Positions 33,383-45,350 of a stretch of 64,000 nucleotides of DNA are shown here, piece by piece. The notes beneath the pieces are model-generated. The model ran no database searches and was not told where the DNA came from. It was given only the letters and a program-made list of their open reading frames with translations. Position numbers and translations under genes: made by a program. Origin of the DNA: Mermis nigrescens (taxonomy: Eukaryota > Nematoda > Enoplea > Mermithida > Mermithidae). Each line of letters opens with the position of its first letter. The stretch's first letter is position 1. The DNA lies in assembly GCA_036768485.1 (NCBI GenBank), contig JAVLUZ010000145.1, positions 4,744,660 through 4,808,659 on the forward strand. Reading direction: 5' to 3'.

Positions 33383-34086
33383 CAGTCGAACTCGGATAAT
33401 GCACTCTTCCGGTTAATGCACACCAGCACACAAGTCGCCGCAAAAAGGTGAATTGAAATATCAATACACCTCGGTTAAAGCAAACTCGGATGATGCGTAA
33501 TGCACGCGGCTAACAAGACCACAGCGTATAAAGAATGGCGTAGCTGGGGGGACTATTCCCCTCCAAAATTTCGGAAGTATGAATATTTCTTACTAGGATC
33601 CCCCAAAGGGAGAAAGTTGGACATTCTTAAGACGTATCTTAAAGACCACTAAAAGGAATTTTAGCACCCTTTCGCCTATCCGTGGGTATTTGTTGAGATC
33701 TCCGACTTCAAAATTTTCGCTCCCCCTCAAAATCAGAAGGACAGCTAGCCACTGCATATAAATCAGTGTGTAAGTGCATACGCTTAAAGCACACCACGGC
33801 TAATGAGTATGTGGATCTCGGATAACAAACACGTGGATTACTGATATTTTTTGCAAACCATGTTAACTGATGCAAAACAAAAGCTGGAATTCTTTACTAA
33901 ACTATTTATTCTACATCAACAGGCTAGGATATGACAGCATTCGTTGTCATTGTATTTCTTCTGACATAGTATTAAAGCGATATCAGATTTCTTTACAGTT
34001 ATCGTTCTCCGGTTATTGCACACACTTGGATAATGCACACCTTTGGCCTTGCTCCTTGAAGGGTGAGCATTATCTGACTTCGACTG
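33383..34086. mobile_element. pogo/Tigger-like non-autonomous element
   Basis: TIRs CAGTCGAACTCGGATAATGC and (complement) CAGTCGAAGTCAGATAATGC, flanked by TA on both sides (33381-33382, 34087-34088). Internal units CGGTTAATGCACACC and GGATAATGCACACC recur. No transposase. The family name is inference from the CAGTCG ends and the TA target. Confidence 0.88.
33533..33754. mobile_element. hAT-like element nested in the pogo-like element
   Basis: Ends GAATGGCGTAGCTGGGG and (complement) CAGTGGCTAGCTGTCC; flanks CGTATAAA and CATATAAA match at 7 of 8. Confidence 0.8.
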
Positions 34087-34088
34087 TA

Positions 34089-34566
34089 TTTATTCATTGC
34101 ATGCCTGTTTTGACGGCAATTATATCGTATTTTTGCATCAGATTAAGTTTTTGTGATAGACCATGCAGAATGGCAAAAAACGCTATTTTGCACCTGAATA
34201 GCGAAATTTTGACATATTCTCGTACTTTTTTTTAAACTTCAGGTACCGCCCCTGTTTAAAAACTTTTGATCCACCCTTCTCGGATGTGGTTCCTTAACTT
34301 TTCTTAAAACTATCAGAAACAGTCTATGAATTCCGTTCATTATCTGCCAAATACCCTTTTTTTGGTCGTCCTTATAGGGAAAATAGTCTTTCTATCAAAA
34401 GCTCACAACTATCTAAAAATTATCCCTGAAAAACGTGCTAATTGCATACAATTTCATCAAAGCATTACAAAGCGGAAAGCAGCGAAAAACATAGAAATTT
34501 AGTGGAAGTGACTGAAAAAGATTCAAGTCAAACTTAGCAACAAGGATCGACAGGCGTCCGGGCCCG
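34089..34566. other. Degraded repeat, no gene seen
   Basis: A CCGCCCCTGTTTAAAAAC...CTTATAGGGAAAATAG stretch resembles family B ends but is too diverged to bound. Confidence 0.35.
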
Positions 34567-35016
34567 CAGGCACGTAGCTGGCCATCCTATTTGGGGGGGG
34601 GACCAACACCAATTTTGGAGAGGGGTCCGGTGTCCAAAAAGGCCAAATATAGCACAAAATAACGTGTAAAAGTACTATTTTCCGGTTTTTTTTCTGAATT
34701 TGGGGGGTCCGGAGTCCGAACCATACCTGGGCGTGGGTGGAGGGGGGGTTTGGGGGTATGCACCCCCGAGACACTAAAATACCCCCCAGATTTCAATTTT
34801 TGAAATTATTTCAGTTTTTTCCGCAATGTTTTGATGCCAATGGATAGTGCTCGATGAGAAACGTTGAAAGATGGTGTTCTTCCGCCATACCACCACTTTT
34901 AAGGCCATTTTTTCACCTTTGAAAAAATCTTGCACCACCCCTCCCCCAGAACATTGGTGCCGCCCACCTATGGTCCGGACCCCCACCCCTCCATTCCCCC
35001 CAGAGCTACATGCCTG
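34567..35016. mobile_element. hAT-like MITE family C, copy 2 (split)
   Basis: CAGGCACGTAGCTGGCC to TACATGCCTG; flanks CGGGCCCG and CGGGCACG match at 7 of 8. Split by family A copy 15. Confidence 0.9.
34722..34972 (+). mobile_element. hAT MITE family A, copy 15
   Basis: CATACCTGGGCG to GCCCACCTATG; duplication GTCCGAAC/GTCCGGAC (7 of 8). Nested in family C copy 2. Confidence 0.92.
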
Positions 35017-35029
35017 CGGGCACGGGCCG

Positions 35030-36600
35030 GAGTTATTATTTCTATTTAGCTTTTTTCTGGAGAATACTTGTGCGCGCTCTGTTGTCAATAGAATTAATTC
35101 ATTAAAAAAATGCAGAAAACGTAATTGAAAGAAGCTAGAATGAGCACAGCCGCAGGTGACCGATTATTCGTAATTTTTGTCAATTACTCGCTCTTTGTCT
35201 TATTCCTTCGCTATGCATTTTATTTATTTCCTTAATGTTTATTTGTGCGCACTAAATTCAAGTCTTCTCACTTAATTATACGTTTATTGCCACCTTTTAT
35301 CACAGCCTAGTATCATAACCAGGTTTCAAAGTATTATTTTAAGAAGTTCTGAAGGATTTATTGGTTTCAAGAATTGCTTCGAAAACTTTGGTCGCATTTT
35401 AAAGTATTTCAGTCATAGTCTCAAAGCCGCTTTCCTAATTCCTCTCCGATGGAGACTATTTAGATCAGGTTGGACGACATACTGTTGTCTTAGTTTAAAA
35501 AGCTCAATTACTTGTTATTTTTTCATAACAGTTAAAAATGTTCGATTGTACACAACATGAATACTCTTTAACCCGAGTACTACGCACATTTGATTAGTTT
35601 CTATTTCCAAACAATAAGCTATATAATGAAAGGAGTCCACAATATAAAATGCTTACTTTCTAATTTATTTCTTAATTGCTAACTAATTTCTCAATTTCTA
35701 ACTAATTTCTGATTTCCTAATTAATTTCTAATTTTTCATCTCAATATCTTAATTTCTTGATAAACTACTTACCTTACTTTGCTCCTCATGTTCTTTCCTT
35801 TAATAATGATGAAAGCAGCGCATTTTCTGCACAAAATTGAACAACGTTTGAATTGCGTGTACTGAATCATCACTGGGAGTTGAGGAAATCGAAGAAAAAA
35901 TGATTGGGGCGAGAAATTTGAAATAATTCTAATGTCTCAAAACTTTACATCGATTTTCAATTATTCTATGTAATTTATACTATGAATCAATTTAAATAGT
36001 TCAGTAAATTTTTGGAGCTTCTTTCACTTTTCTTTGTGGCATGAACTCTCGTCGTGTACAGTATCAAGATCAGTTCAGACATTTTAATGAGAATGAATAA
36101 ATCAGCAGGAAACAGCTTTTTTAGTTTTCAGGACAAAGGCTGATCTAGTAAACTGACGTTATAAAGAAATATCAGCTATGCTCCTAGAGTAAGTAAAAAG
36201 TAAGATACCAGAAATTTTCAATTAACATACTGGAATACAATTTTCTGAAAACCTTGAAAAAAAAGATCAATGCTGAACTGTTTAATGCTTATCTACATAT
36301 ATTTTCTAGAACGTCACTGTAATCTGGCAAGCAAATTCGCAATTCAGTACTAATGCAGAAAGCTTCTTATGATATTAATTAGAAATTAGAGAGATTATTT
36401 CCCTTATGTTGTTTCAGGTATAGCCTGAAATATCTTAAAACAGAATCTTGATAAGCTAAGAGCTAGTAAATATTTAATACCGATTTCTTCACTGCTTAGA
36501 TTAATACTAAATACTTCTACATTCCCTTATAAATAACCGCCAATGTTCTTAAGCATATGCCCACATCTAGTATCATATGCGTATACATGTGTGCTGGTTC
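35030..36600. other. Unique-looking AT-rich stretch, no gene
   Basis: The longest stretch in the right half without a recognisable MITE. A run of TAATTTCTAA/CTAATTTC words at 35655-35750 forms a weak tandem repeat. It could be intron of the minus-strand gene fragments that follow. Confidence 0.45.
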
Positions 36601-37550
36601 CTATACTTGGAACCATAGTTTCCCATGATCGAAAGTTGGGGGGGGTGAATCCCAAAATTTTGGACCACTAAATTTAGAGTCTAGCTTTTCTTGCAAGTCA
36701 AATATGAAAACTGGCCAAAACATCCTACTTTCGACACTCTTCTGAGTACAAAATATGAGAATTAATCGAAAATTTTGACTTTTAAGATATAAAAATTGCA
36801 GCTCATTCTGAGAATTTTATGGGTAAAAAACAGAAATGTATTAGTCAGCGCGGAGCGCCGGAAAAATTTTAATATTTTCGCTGCTTTGTACCCAAAAATC
36901 ATGCAGAAAATGTTTGATAGCTCAAAATCGTCCGACAGTGATTCAAGTCTCGACCCTGAGGGGGGGGTAATACCCCCTCACCCCTATATGGGGTTGTGTG
37001 CTTGGAACATATAAGGCCCGGGCAGGATTAAAACTTTCAAGTCCGGGTCCGGGCCCGGTTTTTTCGGGCCCCATCGTTCGCTGCTCAGCCACCTTTCAAT
37101 TTATATTACGCATGGTATAACAAAAGCTTGAAAAATATGGTTACTTTAAAAGTTCGCTTTTTGCATTGCATACAAGAATTGGTCAAGTCACTAGCTGTCA
37201 AGCTCTGCAAAACTAACTGCTGAAGTCAAAAACTACGTCACAAAATCGGCTGCAATAATCCTAAGCAAAAGCTCCACTAAGTGGATCAAGAGAACAGACG
37301 CGTAATTAGAGCACTTAAAGTTAAATTAGCATGCGTATTATTATTAATACATCAAATTGGACGCGACTCGCATGCACTATTTTCAATGGGTCAAATGAAT
37401 GCTCCAATTTTCAATGTTAAGCGCTCGAAAATTTGACACATTTAGCTGAAAACGCTCAAAAGAACACATTTTCTACGAATTTCTTGAAAAATTTTTGGAA
37501 AATCGCGAATTCCGGCGGGAATGAAAGAATTCCTGGGGGAGTCATGCCTC
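36600..37550. repeat. Degraded repeats
   Basis: A GTCAGCGCGGAGCGCCGGAAAAATTTT motif at about 36842 within a repeat ending ATACCCCCTCACCCC (36975), a GGGTCCGGGCCCGG block (37040-37075), and at 37400-37540 a block shared with 29844-30000 that runs directly into the exon-like frame at 37552. Confidence 0.5.
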
Positions 37551-37551
37551 C

Positions 37552-37886
37552 TCAAGATCGTGTACGCCAACTGCAGTCATCAGCCGAGTCCTCCGAACTA
37601 TCTCCACCGATTTCGAACACGCCTACTGCCATCTTTTCATCCCTTTTGCAACCAGGTGCCTCATTTTTAGCAGGTGTAGATGGGCTGGTCGGTGTGGATG
37701 GACCGTATGACACTGAACTAGTTAATGAGTAAGCGACTTTCTCGCCAAACAGAGCCTTTTTAAAAGCGGCCATGTATTTAACGTCTTTGGCCACGAAAGT
37801 CACCGATTTTATCAAACCAATTCTATTCTGCTGCACCCTCCGGTTGAGCATCTCTCGAGCACGAGTACCGTAGTGATCTGCATTCC
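37552..37886 (-). CDS. Exon-like fragment, product unknown (exon D)
   Basis: Acceptor TTTGATTTGAAAG then GGAATGCAGATCAC. The frame reads NADHYGTRAREMLNRRVQQN, then IGLIKSVTFVAKDVKYMAAF, and a Ser/Thr/Pro-rich YGPSTPTSPSTPAKNE and acidic end. The acceptor phase (two bases) matches the donor phase of the exon at 40279-40482, which joins them as F-R-N-A-D-H. The stop at 37552 lies next to repeat sequence, so the true 3' end may be lost or displaced. Composition is unlike the MITE frames around it. I do not recognise the family. Confidence 0.55.
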
Positions 37887-38097
37887 CTTTCAAATCAAAC
37901 ATAAAAGATTGACAGTAAGAGAATTATAAGCATTCGGCTTGTTGGGGCTTAGACCCTCTGAATGGTTAAACTACACCTATTCTATTCCATAAAAGGTAGC
38001 GTTAGGTGGGTGTAATCTCGGACAGTAGGAAGAATTTGGTGAAATTTTTCATTTGTCACATCTGTGTTCTCAACTCACCAGCTCATTCACTCATTGA

Positions 38098-39087
38098 CAG
38101 TGGCGGATCTAGGATTTTCCTATGGAGGAAACGTTATCGAAACTTTTCCAAAAACAGTCAGAAATAGGTCCAAAAATTTGCCCTTAACGCATGAAATAGC
38201 GTTTTTTTCCGTGTTTTAGATTGTATACTTTTACATAAAAACACTTTTGACGCAATATTTTTTCTTAAAATTTTAAAATTTCAGACAATTCTGTGAGAAA
38301 ATATCATTAAATTTCTTTGACTTTAGCAAAGATCTGGTGGAAAATTTGTGAAATTAAGGCAGATAGACGTCTAGAAGCATGATTTACTGCTTGATTTCTT
38401 GTATTTATAGCATTTGATGCGCAACATCGAAATCTTGAATTGAAAATAGAAGAAAACTATAGAAAAATAGCTGCTTCTGCTGTTAAAATTGTTTTGAGAC
38501 CTACATGAACAGAAAATGGCTTCCAGGGTGTTTTTTTTGTACAAGCTCCGCTTGTACCTGTACAAAGATGGCCCCTAAAAGTCTTTGCATATTTTGTGCA
38601 CGCAAACTTTTGGGTACTGTGATATAGTACGGTAGCGAGTTTAGTGTGGTAAAAACAGAGTTGTCCGACCTTTGGTAGTGTATTTTAGCTAATTCCTGGT
38701 TTTATAAAGGCAAAAATCATTAAGAATCATCTTGAACCGGCGCGAAGCGCCGAAAAATTTGATATTTTTCCTTTCGAAATGCGATTTCTGCTATTGTTTT
38801 TGCGAATTTCAGACCTTCTTTTGCAGTTTTTGTCTTTCACAAAAATCTTTGTACATGTACAAAAAAATACAAAAAAAAACCCTGCTTCCAGGTCGCCAAG
38901 AAATTAAATAAATGTCATCAGTGAGTATCATCTCGGCGCGTAGCGCCGGATGAATTTGAGAAATTTTGGTCACTCTAACGGTCAAAAATCATTGCAAATT
39001 GAAATATCCATTCTTTATCTCTCCAAATATTTTTGGCCAATAGGGTGCGGCCGCCCCAGCCATAGGCCCCCCTTAAATCCGCCCCAG
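38098..39087. mobile_element. hAT-like family B, copy 3 (split)
   Basis: CAGTGGCGGATCTAGG to AAATCCGCCCCAG. Flanks CTCATTGA and CTTATTCA agree at 6 of 8. GGCGCGTAGCGCCGG at 38935. Split by a family D element. Confidence 0.82.
38528..38884. mobile_element. hAT-like family D, copy 2
   Basis: GTGTTTTTTTTGTACAAGC to AAAAAAACCCTG, exact octamer CTTCCAGG on both sides (38520-38527, 38885-38892). Family B copies at 32118 and 43967 retain the single-octamer empty site, so the insertion is proven from this window. Contains GGCGCGAAGCGCCG at 38738. Confidence 0.93.
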
Positions 39088-39089
39088 CT

Positions 39090-39450
39090 TATTCAAGTAA
39101 ATTTTTTCATCGCGATCAAGGTTTCTTTCTTAACATTTTCGCAACTGGTTTTCTATAAATAACATATTCCATCAGCATATGCTAAGATTTCTGCTTCAGT
39201 TAAAAATTTGATCCGCAAAATCAACCCGTACAGGTGTTTTAAGCAACATTATCGACATAAGATCACTCATTCTGGACTTACGAAGCCAAAAAGGGAAATA
39301 AATTCCGAAATTGTTTACCTTCAAAAAGCAACGTCGCTTCATCACAAAAATATTTATAATTTTTTAAACAAATTTTACATTTTATTAGCAATCATCGATC
39401 GAACACTTTGAGTTATTTCTATTAAACGTGATCAAAGGTATCAGAATTTC
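39090..39450. other. No gene seen
   Basis: A 67-residue frame at 39208-39411 (MIRKINPYRCF...) has no splice support or recognisable motif. Confidence 0.35.
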
Positions 39451-39452
39451 AT

Positions 39453-39670
39453 GTATATATTCGTGCTCAGCATATATATGTTATGACTTTACAGTTGCAA
39501 TATTTTGAAAGAACTCAGAAGAGTTGAAAGGGCATTTTTAAAACTATTTCAGGACCGTTCCCCAATTTCAATAGCAGCCTATGGCAGCTCCCGCCCGGTT
39601 TTACAGCATTTTAATAGAAAAATTGCAACTGTAAAGTCATAACATATATATGTAGCACGAATATGCCAAT
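39453..39670. mobile_element. ~215-bp fold-back MITE
   Basis: Inverted ends of ~40 bp: CATATATATGTTATGACTTT then ACAGTTGCAAT at the left, and ATTGCAACTGT then AAAGTCATAACATATATATG at the right, with ATTCGTGCT/AGCACGAAT outside. Confidence 0.8.
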
Positions 39671-40278
39671 TACTGCTCAGAACGCAGATAAATTTGGATA
39701 TTTCATTTATATTTTATCTTTATATTTCATTTTTATTTATATATTTTATTTATAAAATCCTACCTCACGAACAAGAATCGTACTGTAATTAGTCAATAGA
39801 TTCAACTGAATATCAATATATTAGTATTCATTTCCTTTTATACATATTAGACATCTGAGCTATATTAACGCGTTGAGTCGGCGCCCCAACCATCGACCGA
39901 AAAAAATTTTGAAAGGTAAGATAGTGCACGGAAGGATGGAAAAATTGAATGTCTTCGTCTTAAAATCTTGAAATTCTCGGTGCTCGGCGCCGGTTGTGAA
40001 GTATTCTCCATCATTTTGTCTTGATCGCGGCGAAAAAATGATACTTTTTATAGTCTTTTGAGTGAAAAAGTCAAATTTTATGATCTAAATGGATAGAGAA
40101 TGTAGAAAAACATCGAAACATGCGGTTTTTTGAGCTACCCCGGCGAATTGTACCATAATATAGACCAGTTTATGTTGGGTCCGCTCCCTAGACCGAACCC
40201 TGGATCGGGCCTGTTAGACTATAAACAGATAATTTCGCCAAACGTTTTTTTCGAAACATACAAAAATGCACTACTCAC

Positions 40279-40482
40279 TGAATAATGGCAAATACACGAT
40301 GGATTCCACCTCCAAAAATCTTGCCTGCTCGAAAGAGTTTTCCAAACACTTGAGGACTCGAGCAGATTTCGAGAAACAGCCCCTCGGTGTGATCAGAACA
40401 TTAATCAGAAACTTGTAAGACAAATCCAAACTAGGCGAGTAATCAGTGTCGCCTACTTCCTTCAAGTCATCCGTGATTCGAG
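40279..40482 (-). CDS. Exon-like fragment, product unknown (exon C)
   Basis: 204 bp with acceptor TTATTTGCATAG and donor A|GTGAGT (complement at 40273-40278). It reads RITDDLKEVGDTDYSP, SLDLSYKFLINVLITPRG, CFSKSARVLKCLENSFEQ, ARFLEVESIVYLPLF. Phases 2 and 1; the donor fits exon D at 37886. It looks like a helical intracellular protein segment. Not recognised. Confidence 0.6.
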
Positions 40483-40579
40483 CTATGCAAATAAGGTACT
40501 ATTTCAGGACCACAAACATGAAAATGCTGGCTTACGCTTACACCCATACATGCATACAGCGGTTGAGGGCTTATTCCAT

Positions 40580-40965
40580 ACGTGTTCTTGGGGGAGGGGG
40601 TGTTTGACCCCTCCGCAGAATGGCTACTGAACTCCGCAAAATGGCTGTGACCCGAGAATTGTTGATTCTTCGTAACAATTGTAAAAAGTATGCCTGTATA
40701 AGCGTGTCAGCTCATTTTTTGGCTCAAAAGTCTCAAATTTTCGGCGCTTCGCAACATTATACATTTTTGTTGAATGCTTTGTTCAATTTTTCACGTTTTT
40801 TTAAAATTTTTTTTTGTATTTTTATGTTCTAGAAAGAACGAGCATTGTCCGAAACGTGTAAAAACGGTGTTTTTGATGTGTACTCCGCCATATTTTAGCC
40901 CAAAAAGGCAGTTTTAAAAGATTTTTTGGGCCTGACCCGCCAAAATTCCCATGCTGTACAAGTTC
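40580..40965. repeat. Interspersed repeat family G, copy 2
   Basis: CATACGTGTTCTTGGGGG to GAATTGTTGATT..., TTCGGCGCTTCGC motif, and ending AATTCCCATGCTGTACAAG. Best-preserved copy. Confidence 0.65.
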
Positions 40966-41189
40966 TTAGTGTGAGCTACATACATGCACATAGGGGGTGG
41001 TTGAGGAGAGGTATTATCCCCGCCGCCGATGAAGGGTCAGCCAGACAGGTACTGTCCGGCGATTTTAAGCTGAGGGAACGTTTTTTGCATACTTGTTGGG
41101 GTCAAAAGCAGTAAAAATGCCAAATAATTTCCACCGCATCATGCCGGATCAGTACTTTTATGTACTTTTTACCCGGATAGTAAGAAGTT

Positions 41190-41345
41190 ATCAATAAGAG
41201 AAAGAAGCAAGATAGAAGAAAGAAAATGAGGAGAAAAATAAACAAGTAAATAAGTAAATAGATAAATAAAAAAGTAAAAAATAAAAAAAAGAAAAGAGAA
41301 AAAACAACAAAAAAAGAAAGACAGAAAGACAGAGATAGAAGTGCA
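41190..41345 (+). repeat. Purine-rich low-complexity tract
   Basis: Almost pure A/G with AAGTAAATA and AGAAAGACAG words over ~150 bp. The complementary Phe/Leu-rich frames are artefacts. Confidence 0.85.
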
Positions 41346-41754
41346 GCATGCAATTTCGGTCCGTTAAACTCATCAAAATAAATCCATAAATGGCAAGAAA
41401 AAAACTGAAAATGGCCAGAAAACACAGGTTTTCACCAATAATTGGGAGGGGGTGGGACAACCAACATTGGCTGAAGGAACTCCCATCCTTCTGTTACACG
41501 TCCACCTACAAGCTTACCACGGTCATCGCACGGTATTCCATTTATAACCGCATCTGCTACCCTCATTTGTGAAACATCAATAACCTTGACATCCAATAGG
41601 CCGAAAAGCGGCTCATCATTCTCGGTCGAAGAACCTTAATATTTATTACATACTTGAAAATGTCACTTCCAAAACTTTAAAAATGCAATGAACGCAAAAA
41701 ATACATATTTTCTGTTTTATGTGTCAGATTATGTCGAGAAATATATTGGTTAGG

Positions 41755-42230
41755 ACGGAACAATCAATTACGGAAAGCTATAGTGTTCAAGTAAAAAGTA
41801 TTGATAATATGCATACTTACAACCCAAGTTTTCAAACTTTGTAGCATTTACAACGAAGAAATTCAAAAAAAAGATCAACGAAAATTTTTCAAAACAATGA
41901 ACCTTCTGGTTTGAAAAACACATTGAATAAGTTCAAGTAAATTAAAATTTGTTTGTATAATTCAAAAGTCATTTTGAATAATAAATATTTGCTCTTATTG
42001 AAATAAATCATTAATTTTGAGACTATGGTTTAAATTTTTGAATGCACTTATCTCAGAGTTTGTGCATAGATATTCAATTTACTTGAATTTTGAAAATTTT
42101 CGTTGATCGTTTTTTGAATTCCTTCGTTGTAAATGCCACAAAGTTTGAAAACTTGGGTTGTAAACTAAGTATGCAAATTATCGATACATTTCAATTGACC
42201 CCTATGGCTCTCCGTAATCAATGGATAAAG
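41755..42230. mobile_element. ~470-bp fold-back MITE
   Basis: Arms of ~140 bp in inverted orientation: CAATTACGGAAAGCTATAG, ACAACCCAAGTTTTCAAACT, TTTACAACGAAG, AAGATCAACGAAAATTTT at the left and their complements at 42080-42228. Confidence 0.85.
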
Positions 42231-42479
42231 TTTTTACGAGTCAGAACATGCTTGCTAATTGCTAATTAAGGCATAAGAGTAATAATCGCAGGATAGCGTC
42301 ATTAGATTTTAATCATAATTATTATTACCGGATTGTTGGCTATCACTGACTGAGTCATGCATGCCTTGAACTGTCGATTTTGGCTGGGATATGCTTTGAA
42401 CACCAACATCGCTGAACACGCACTATAAATAGTCGATTATAAGTTGTTATGAAGGATCCGCACAAATACTGTTGAACAC

Positions 42480-43180
42480 ATCAGCGGATTTAGGGGGCAA
42501 AGGGGCGGCCGCCCGCCCCATTAGACAAATATAGTCAGCGAGTAAAAAAATAGAAATTTTTTAATGATTTTTGGTCCGGAAATACATACTTATTTCATTC
42601 ACTCCCTTGCGGCCCAGAAGCCATATTTTTATAGTTTTCTCCAATTTAGTGGCATAAATTCTGAAAATTTTCTGCGCTTCGCATCAAGTGCTTCAATAAG
42701 CCTTGCTCCAAATGCACAAATATATAAGAAAAACAAAATAATTATAGTACTCTAAAAGCGTCTCGGTCTGTATTACACCAATCCGGAACTTTGCGTCGGG
42801 TTTCAGCTTAAGTTAAAAAAATTTAACCATGTTTTGTACAAATTTACTTGAAATTCTGGAAGTTCTCCGAGAAATTTTTGCACCAGAAATCCTTTTAATT
42901 TAAAATAGGCATTACAAAACGGCGAAAAAATACTTCGCGCCTGAAAGCAGACTTTTGAGCCCATTTTGTTTGTTGTGGAAAAAGTTAGGGTAATACCGCC
43001 GTTACAAATACTCTAAATCGATGCCATTGTTTGAGCAAACATGCGCGTGCAAATTTAGACCCACTATGGAATAAAATCGATAATCGTTTGGAGAAATATG
43101 GCAAAACTGATATGTTGACCCCCTAGTTCACATGTCAAATGTTTTGTTTGTCGGCAAAGTAGAATATATTTTGTAGTCTC
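42480..43180. repeat. Family B-like fragment
   Basis: CAGCGGATTTAGGGGGC followed by GGGGCGGCCGCCCG at 42482-42520 is a family B end; TCTGCGCTTCGCATC at 42670 is the GCGC motif. The other end is not identified. Confidence 0.5.
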
Positions 43181-43183
43181 CAG

Positions 43184-43555
43184 TCAATGAACCTGATTGA
43201 TGAATGTATCATTTTTCCCAGAGGACTGCGACCCACTTGGACTACAATTGTTTGACAGTTGTGATTGTTTGCCTAGCTCAGAATCGAACGGGACATCCAT
43301 TTTCTGATTCGAGCCTTCTATGTTACTGCTTGAATCTGCGGCCAACAGTTTATTACATTCAGCTTCAAATTTAGCCAAATCGCTCAAGTAGCCCTGAATG
43401 CGCCAAGGAATATTTTCGACTGACTGGTTTAATTTCACATTTAGCTTGCTGGCCAGACTTTGCAAGGAAAAATCCGGTCCCTGTTCAGCCCCTTTTGCAT
43501 TGATTAACTCAATGTCGTCTTCGTTAATAAAGGCAACCGTTTTCAAACGTAACTC
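43184..43555 (-). CDS. Exon-like fragment, product unknown (exon B)
   Basis: Acceptor AATTATTTACAG then GAGTTACGTTTG. It reads ELRLKTVAFINEDDIELINA, FSLQSLASKLNVKLNQS, PWRIQGYLSDLAKFEAECNK, then a low-complexity Ser/Asn/Gln tail. It ends either at a stop (TGA at 43184-43186) as a terminal exon, or at a weak donor CAG|GTTCAT at 43192. Phase 0 at both ends does not join to the neighbouring exon-like pieces, so an exon is missing or these are different genes. Confidence 0.6.
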   Translation of the reverse strand, partial: ELRLKTVAFINEDDIELINAKGAEQGPDFSLQSLASKLNVKLNQSVENIPWRIQGYLSDLAKFEAECNKLLAADSSSNIEGSNQKMDVPFDSELGKQSQLSNNCSPSGSQSSGKNDTFINQVH

Positions 43556-43584
43556 CTGTAAATAATTAATTCAATACTAAGGGT

Positions 43585-43690
43585 CATACACAGTTATCGG
43601 ATCAATGGTACTTTTTGGATCCTCGGCCTTGGCCTCGACAGCTTAAAATTTCTGCCTCAACCGAGACCAAGGGTCGTGCCGAGGATGATG
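43585..43690. repeat. CCTCGG-rich element end
   Basis: CAGTTATCGGATCAATGG then CTCGGCCTTGGCCTCG and ACCGAGACCAAGG. A related end is at 47445-47536 (GCCGAGGCCTCGGCCTCGG, GTCCGATCACTG). Each looks like one terminus of a hAT-type element; partners not found. Confidence 0.5.
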
Positions 43691-43789
43691 TAATGTATAT
43701 AGGTAGAGATGAGGTATAGTCCATGATACGTCGGTGGTAAGATAAAAGTGAGTCATAGTTAAAGTTATCATACTGCAATCAGGCGCGGA

Positions 43790-44364
43790 TTTAAGCGGGG
43801 GACGAAGGGCGGCCGCTCCCCCCATAGGCCAAAAATATTTGGCGAGATAAGGGATGGATATGCAATTTGCAATGATTTTTGGCCGTCAGTGACCATAATT
43901 TCTCAAATTTTTTCGGCGCAACGCGCCGGATGATATCTATAAATGTCATTTATTAACTTTCTTGGCGACCTGGAAGCCATTTTCTGTTCCATTTTTGTAT
44001 ACTTTCCTTATACTTTCAATTGAAATTTTCGATGTTTCGCATCAAATGCTATAAAAACAGGAAATCAAGCAGTAAATCATGCTTTTAGACGTCTATCCGC
44101 CTTAAAGTCACAAATTTTCCTGTGCTAGGCGCCAGATCTTTGTAAAAGTCAAAGGAATTTATTGATTTTTTCGCATAAAATTGTGGAAAATTTCAAAACT
44201 TTCTGAGGAAATATTGCGTCAGAAGTGATTTCATGTAAAGTATACAATGTGAAACACCGAAAAAACGCTTTTTCGCGCGTTAAGGGCAAAATTTCGGACC
44301 TATTTTTGACTGTTTTTGGAAAAGTTGGGATACCGCCCCCTTAGGAAAATCCTAGATCCGCCAC
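43790..44364. mobile_element. hAT-like family B, copy 4 (inverted)
   Basis: CAGGCGCGGATTTAAGCGG to CTAGATCCGCCACTG. Flanks ACTGCAAT and GCTGCGAT, 6 of 8. Motif GGCGCAACGCGCCGG at 43914. Confidence 0.82.
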
Positions 44365-44857
44365 TGGCTGCGATGTTCACATGTGGGAATAACGTTTGAT
44401 TTAATAAATAAAAAGAGAAATAATCATTCAATGAGGCATTTAAGTCTTTTGTAAATTTTATTTTGTAAACATGACTACGCTGATGCACTATGTCATTTAC
44501 GTATATGTAGTAGGCGGTGAGGTAAGATTTAGAAATCTAAGATCAGTAGATTATGAATCAATTTCACCCTGTTAAATGAAGATTGGAGCTGTACTGGAGA
44601 CTGACCCCGAAACCGGTGCCTGAAAATTTTAATATTGTGTTTGATGCAAATGGTTGCATTGACTGACTGAAATAAGTAAGCTAAAAACAATGGTAATGAG
44701 CGCAAACTCAGGTTGTTTCATCAGTCACACTTTTATTTCGCTATAGAAGTCAACGAAGTTAGATAAATTAATTCTTTAAGGCAAAACTGATATGCGAGTA
44801 ATTCATATTTACTCGTAGTATCAATCAATCAAGTCAACAAATTGGCACCTTTACTAC

Positions 44858-45019
44858 CAGGCACGTTGCTGGCCGTCCTATTTTGGGGGGACCAACACCA
44901 ATTTTTCTAAGCTCAAAAAGGCCAAAAATAGCACAAAATAACGTTTACAAAGTCATTTTTTCCGATTTTTCTGAATTTTCAGGGGTACAAACCCCCAATC
45001 CCCCAGAGATATGTGCCTG
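44858..45019. mobile_element. hAT-like MITE family C, copy 3
   Basis: CAGGCACGTTGCTGGCC to GATATGTGCCTG; flanks TTTACTAC and CTTACAAC, 6 of 8. Confidence 0.82.
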
Positions 45020-45263
45020 CTTACAACAATCGTAGTTGAATGATGTCGAGATAAAACTTTCAGTCAGCCAACACAATTGCATTTGCATAGAATTTTCGTG
45101 CTGTGCTTAGTGCTCTGGGGGTCATAGAGATTTCCGAGCTGAAATGATAACAAAACAAAATAAAAGAGTTTAAGCAGCCTTTTAATTCTCAGGTTTTGGC
45201 CGATTTGAATCATTTTCAGCCTCGACCATTGTTCGCTTCTGGCCTCAATCTTACTTTACTTAC

Positions 45264-45339
45264 CCCAGAACCTTTCCCAAACGTCTGCTTGCAGTTCTAG
45301 TAGATGTGGTAGCGCTTCATTATATATCTCGCTATCTCG
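45264..45339 (-). CDS. Exon-like fragment, product unknown (exon A)
   Basis: 76 bp reading RDSEIYNEALPHLL then ELQADVWERFW, with donor G|GTAAGTAAAG (45263 and below) and acceptor TGTATGCAG. Strong splice signals at both ends, phases 0 and 1. A family A MITE sits 11 bp upstream in the intron, and its 8-bp duplication includes acceptor bases. Not recognised. Confidence 0.6.
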
Positions 45340-45350
45340 CTGCATACAAC

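Noticed and set aside
41102..41460. Phe/Leu-rich membrane-protein-like frames
   Set aside because: Complement of a purine-rich low-complexity tract.
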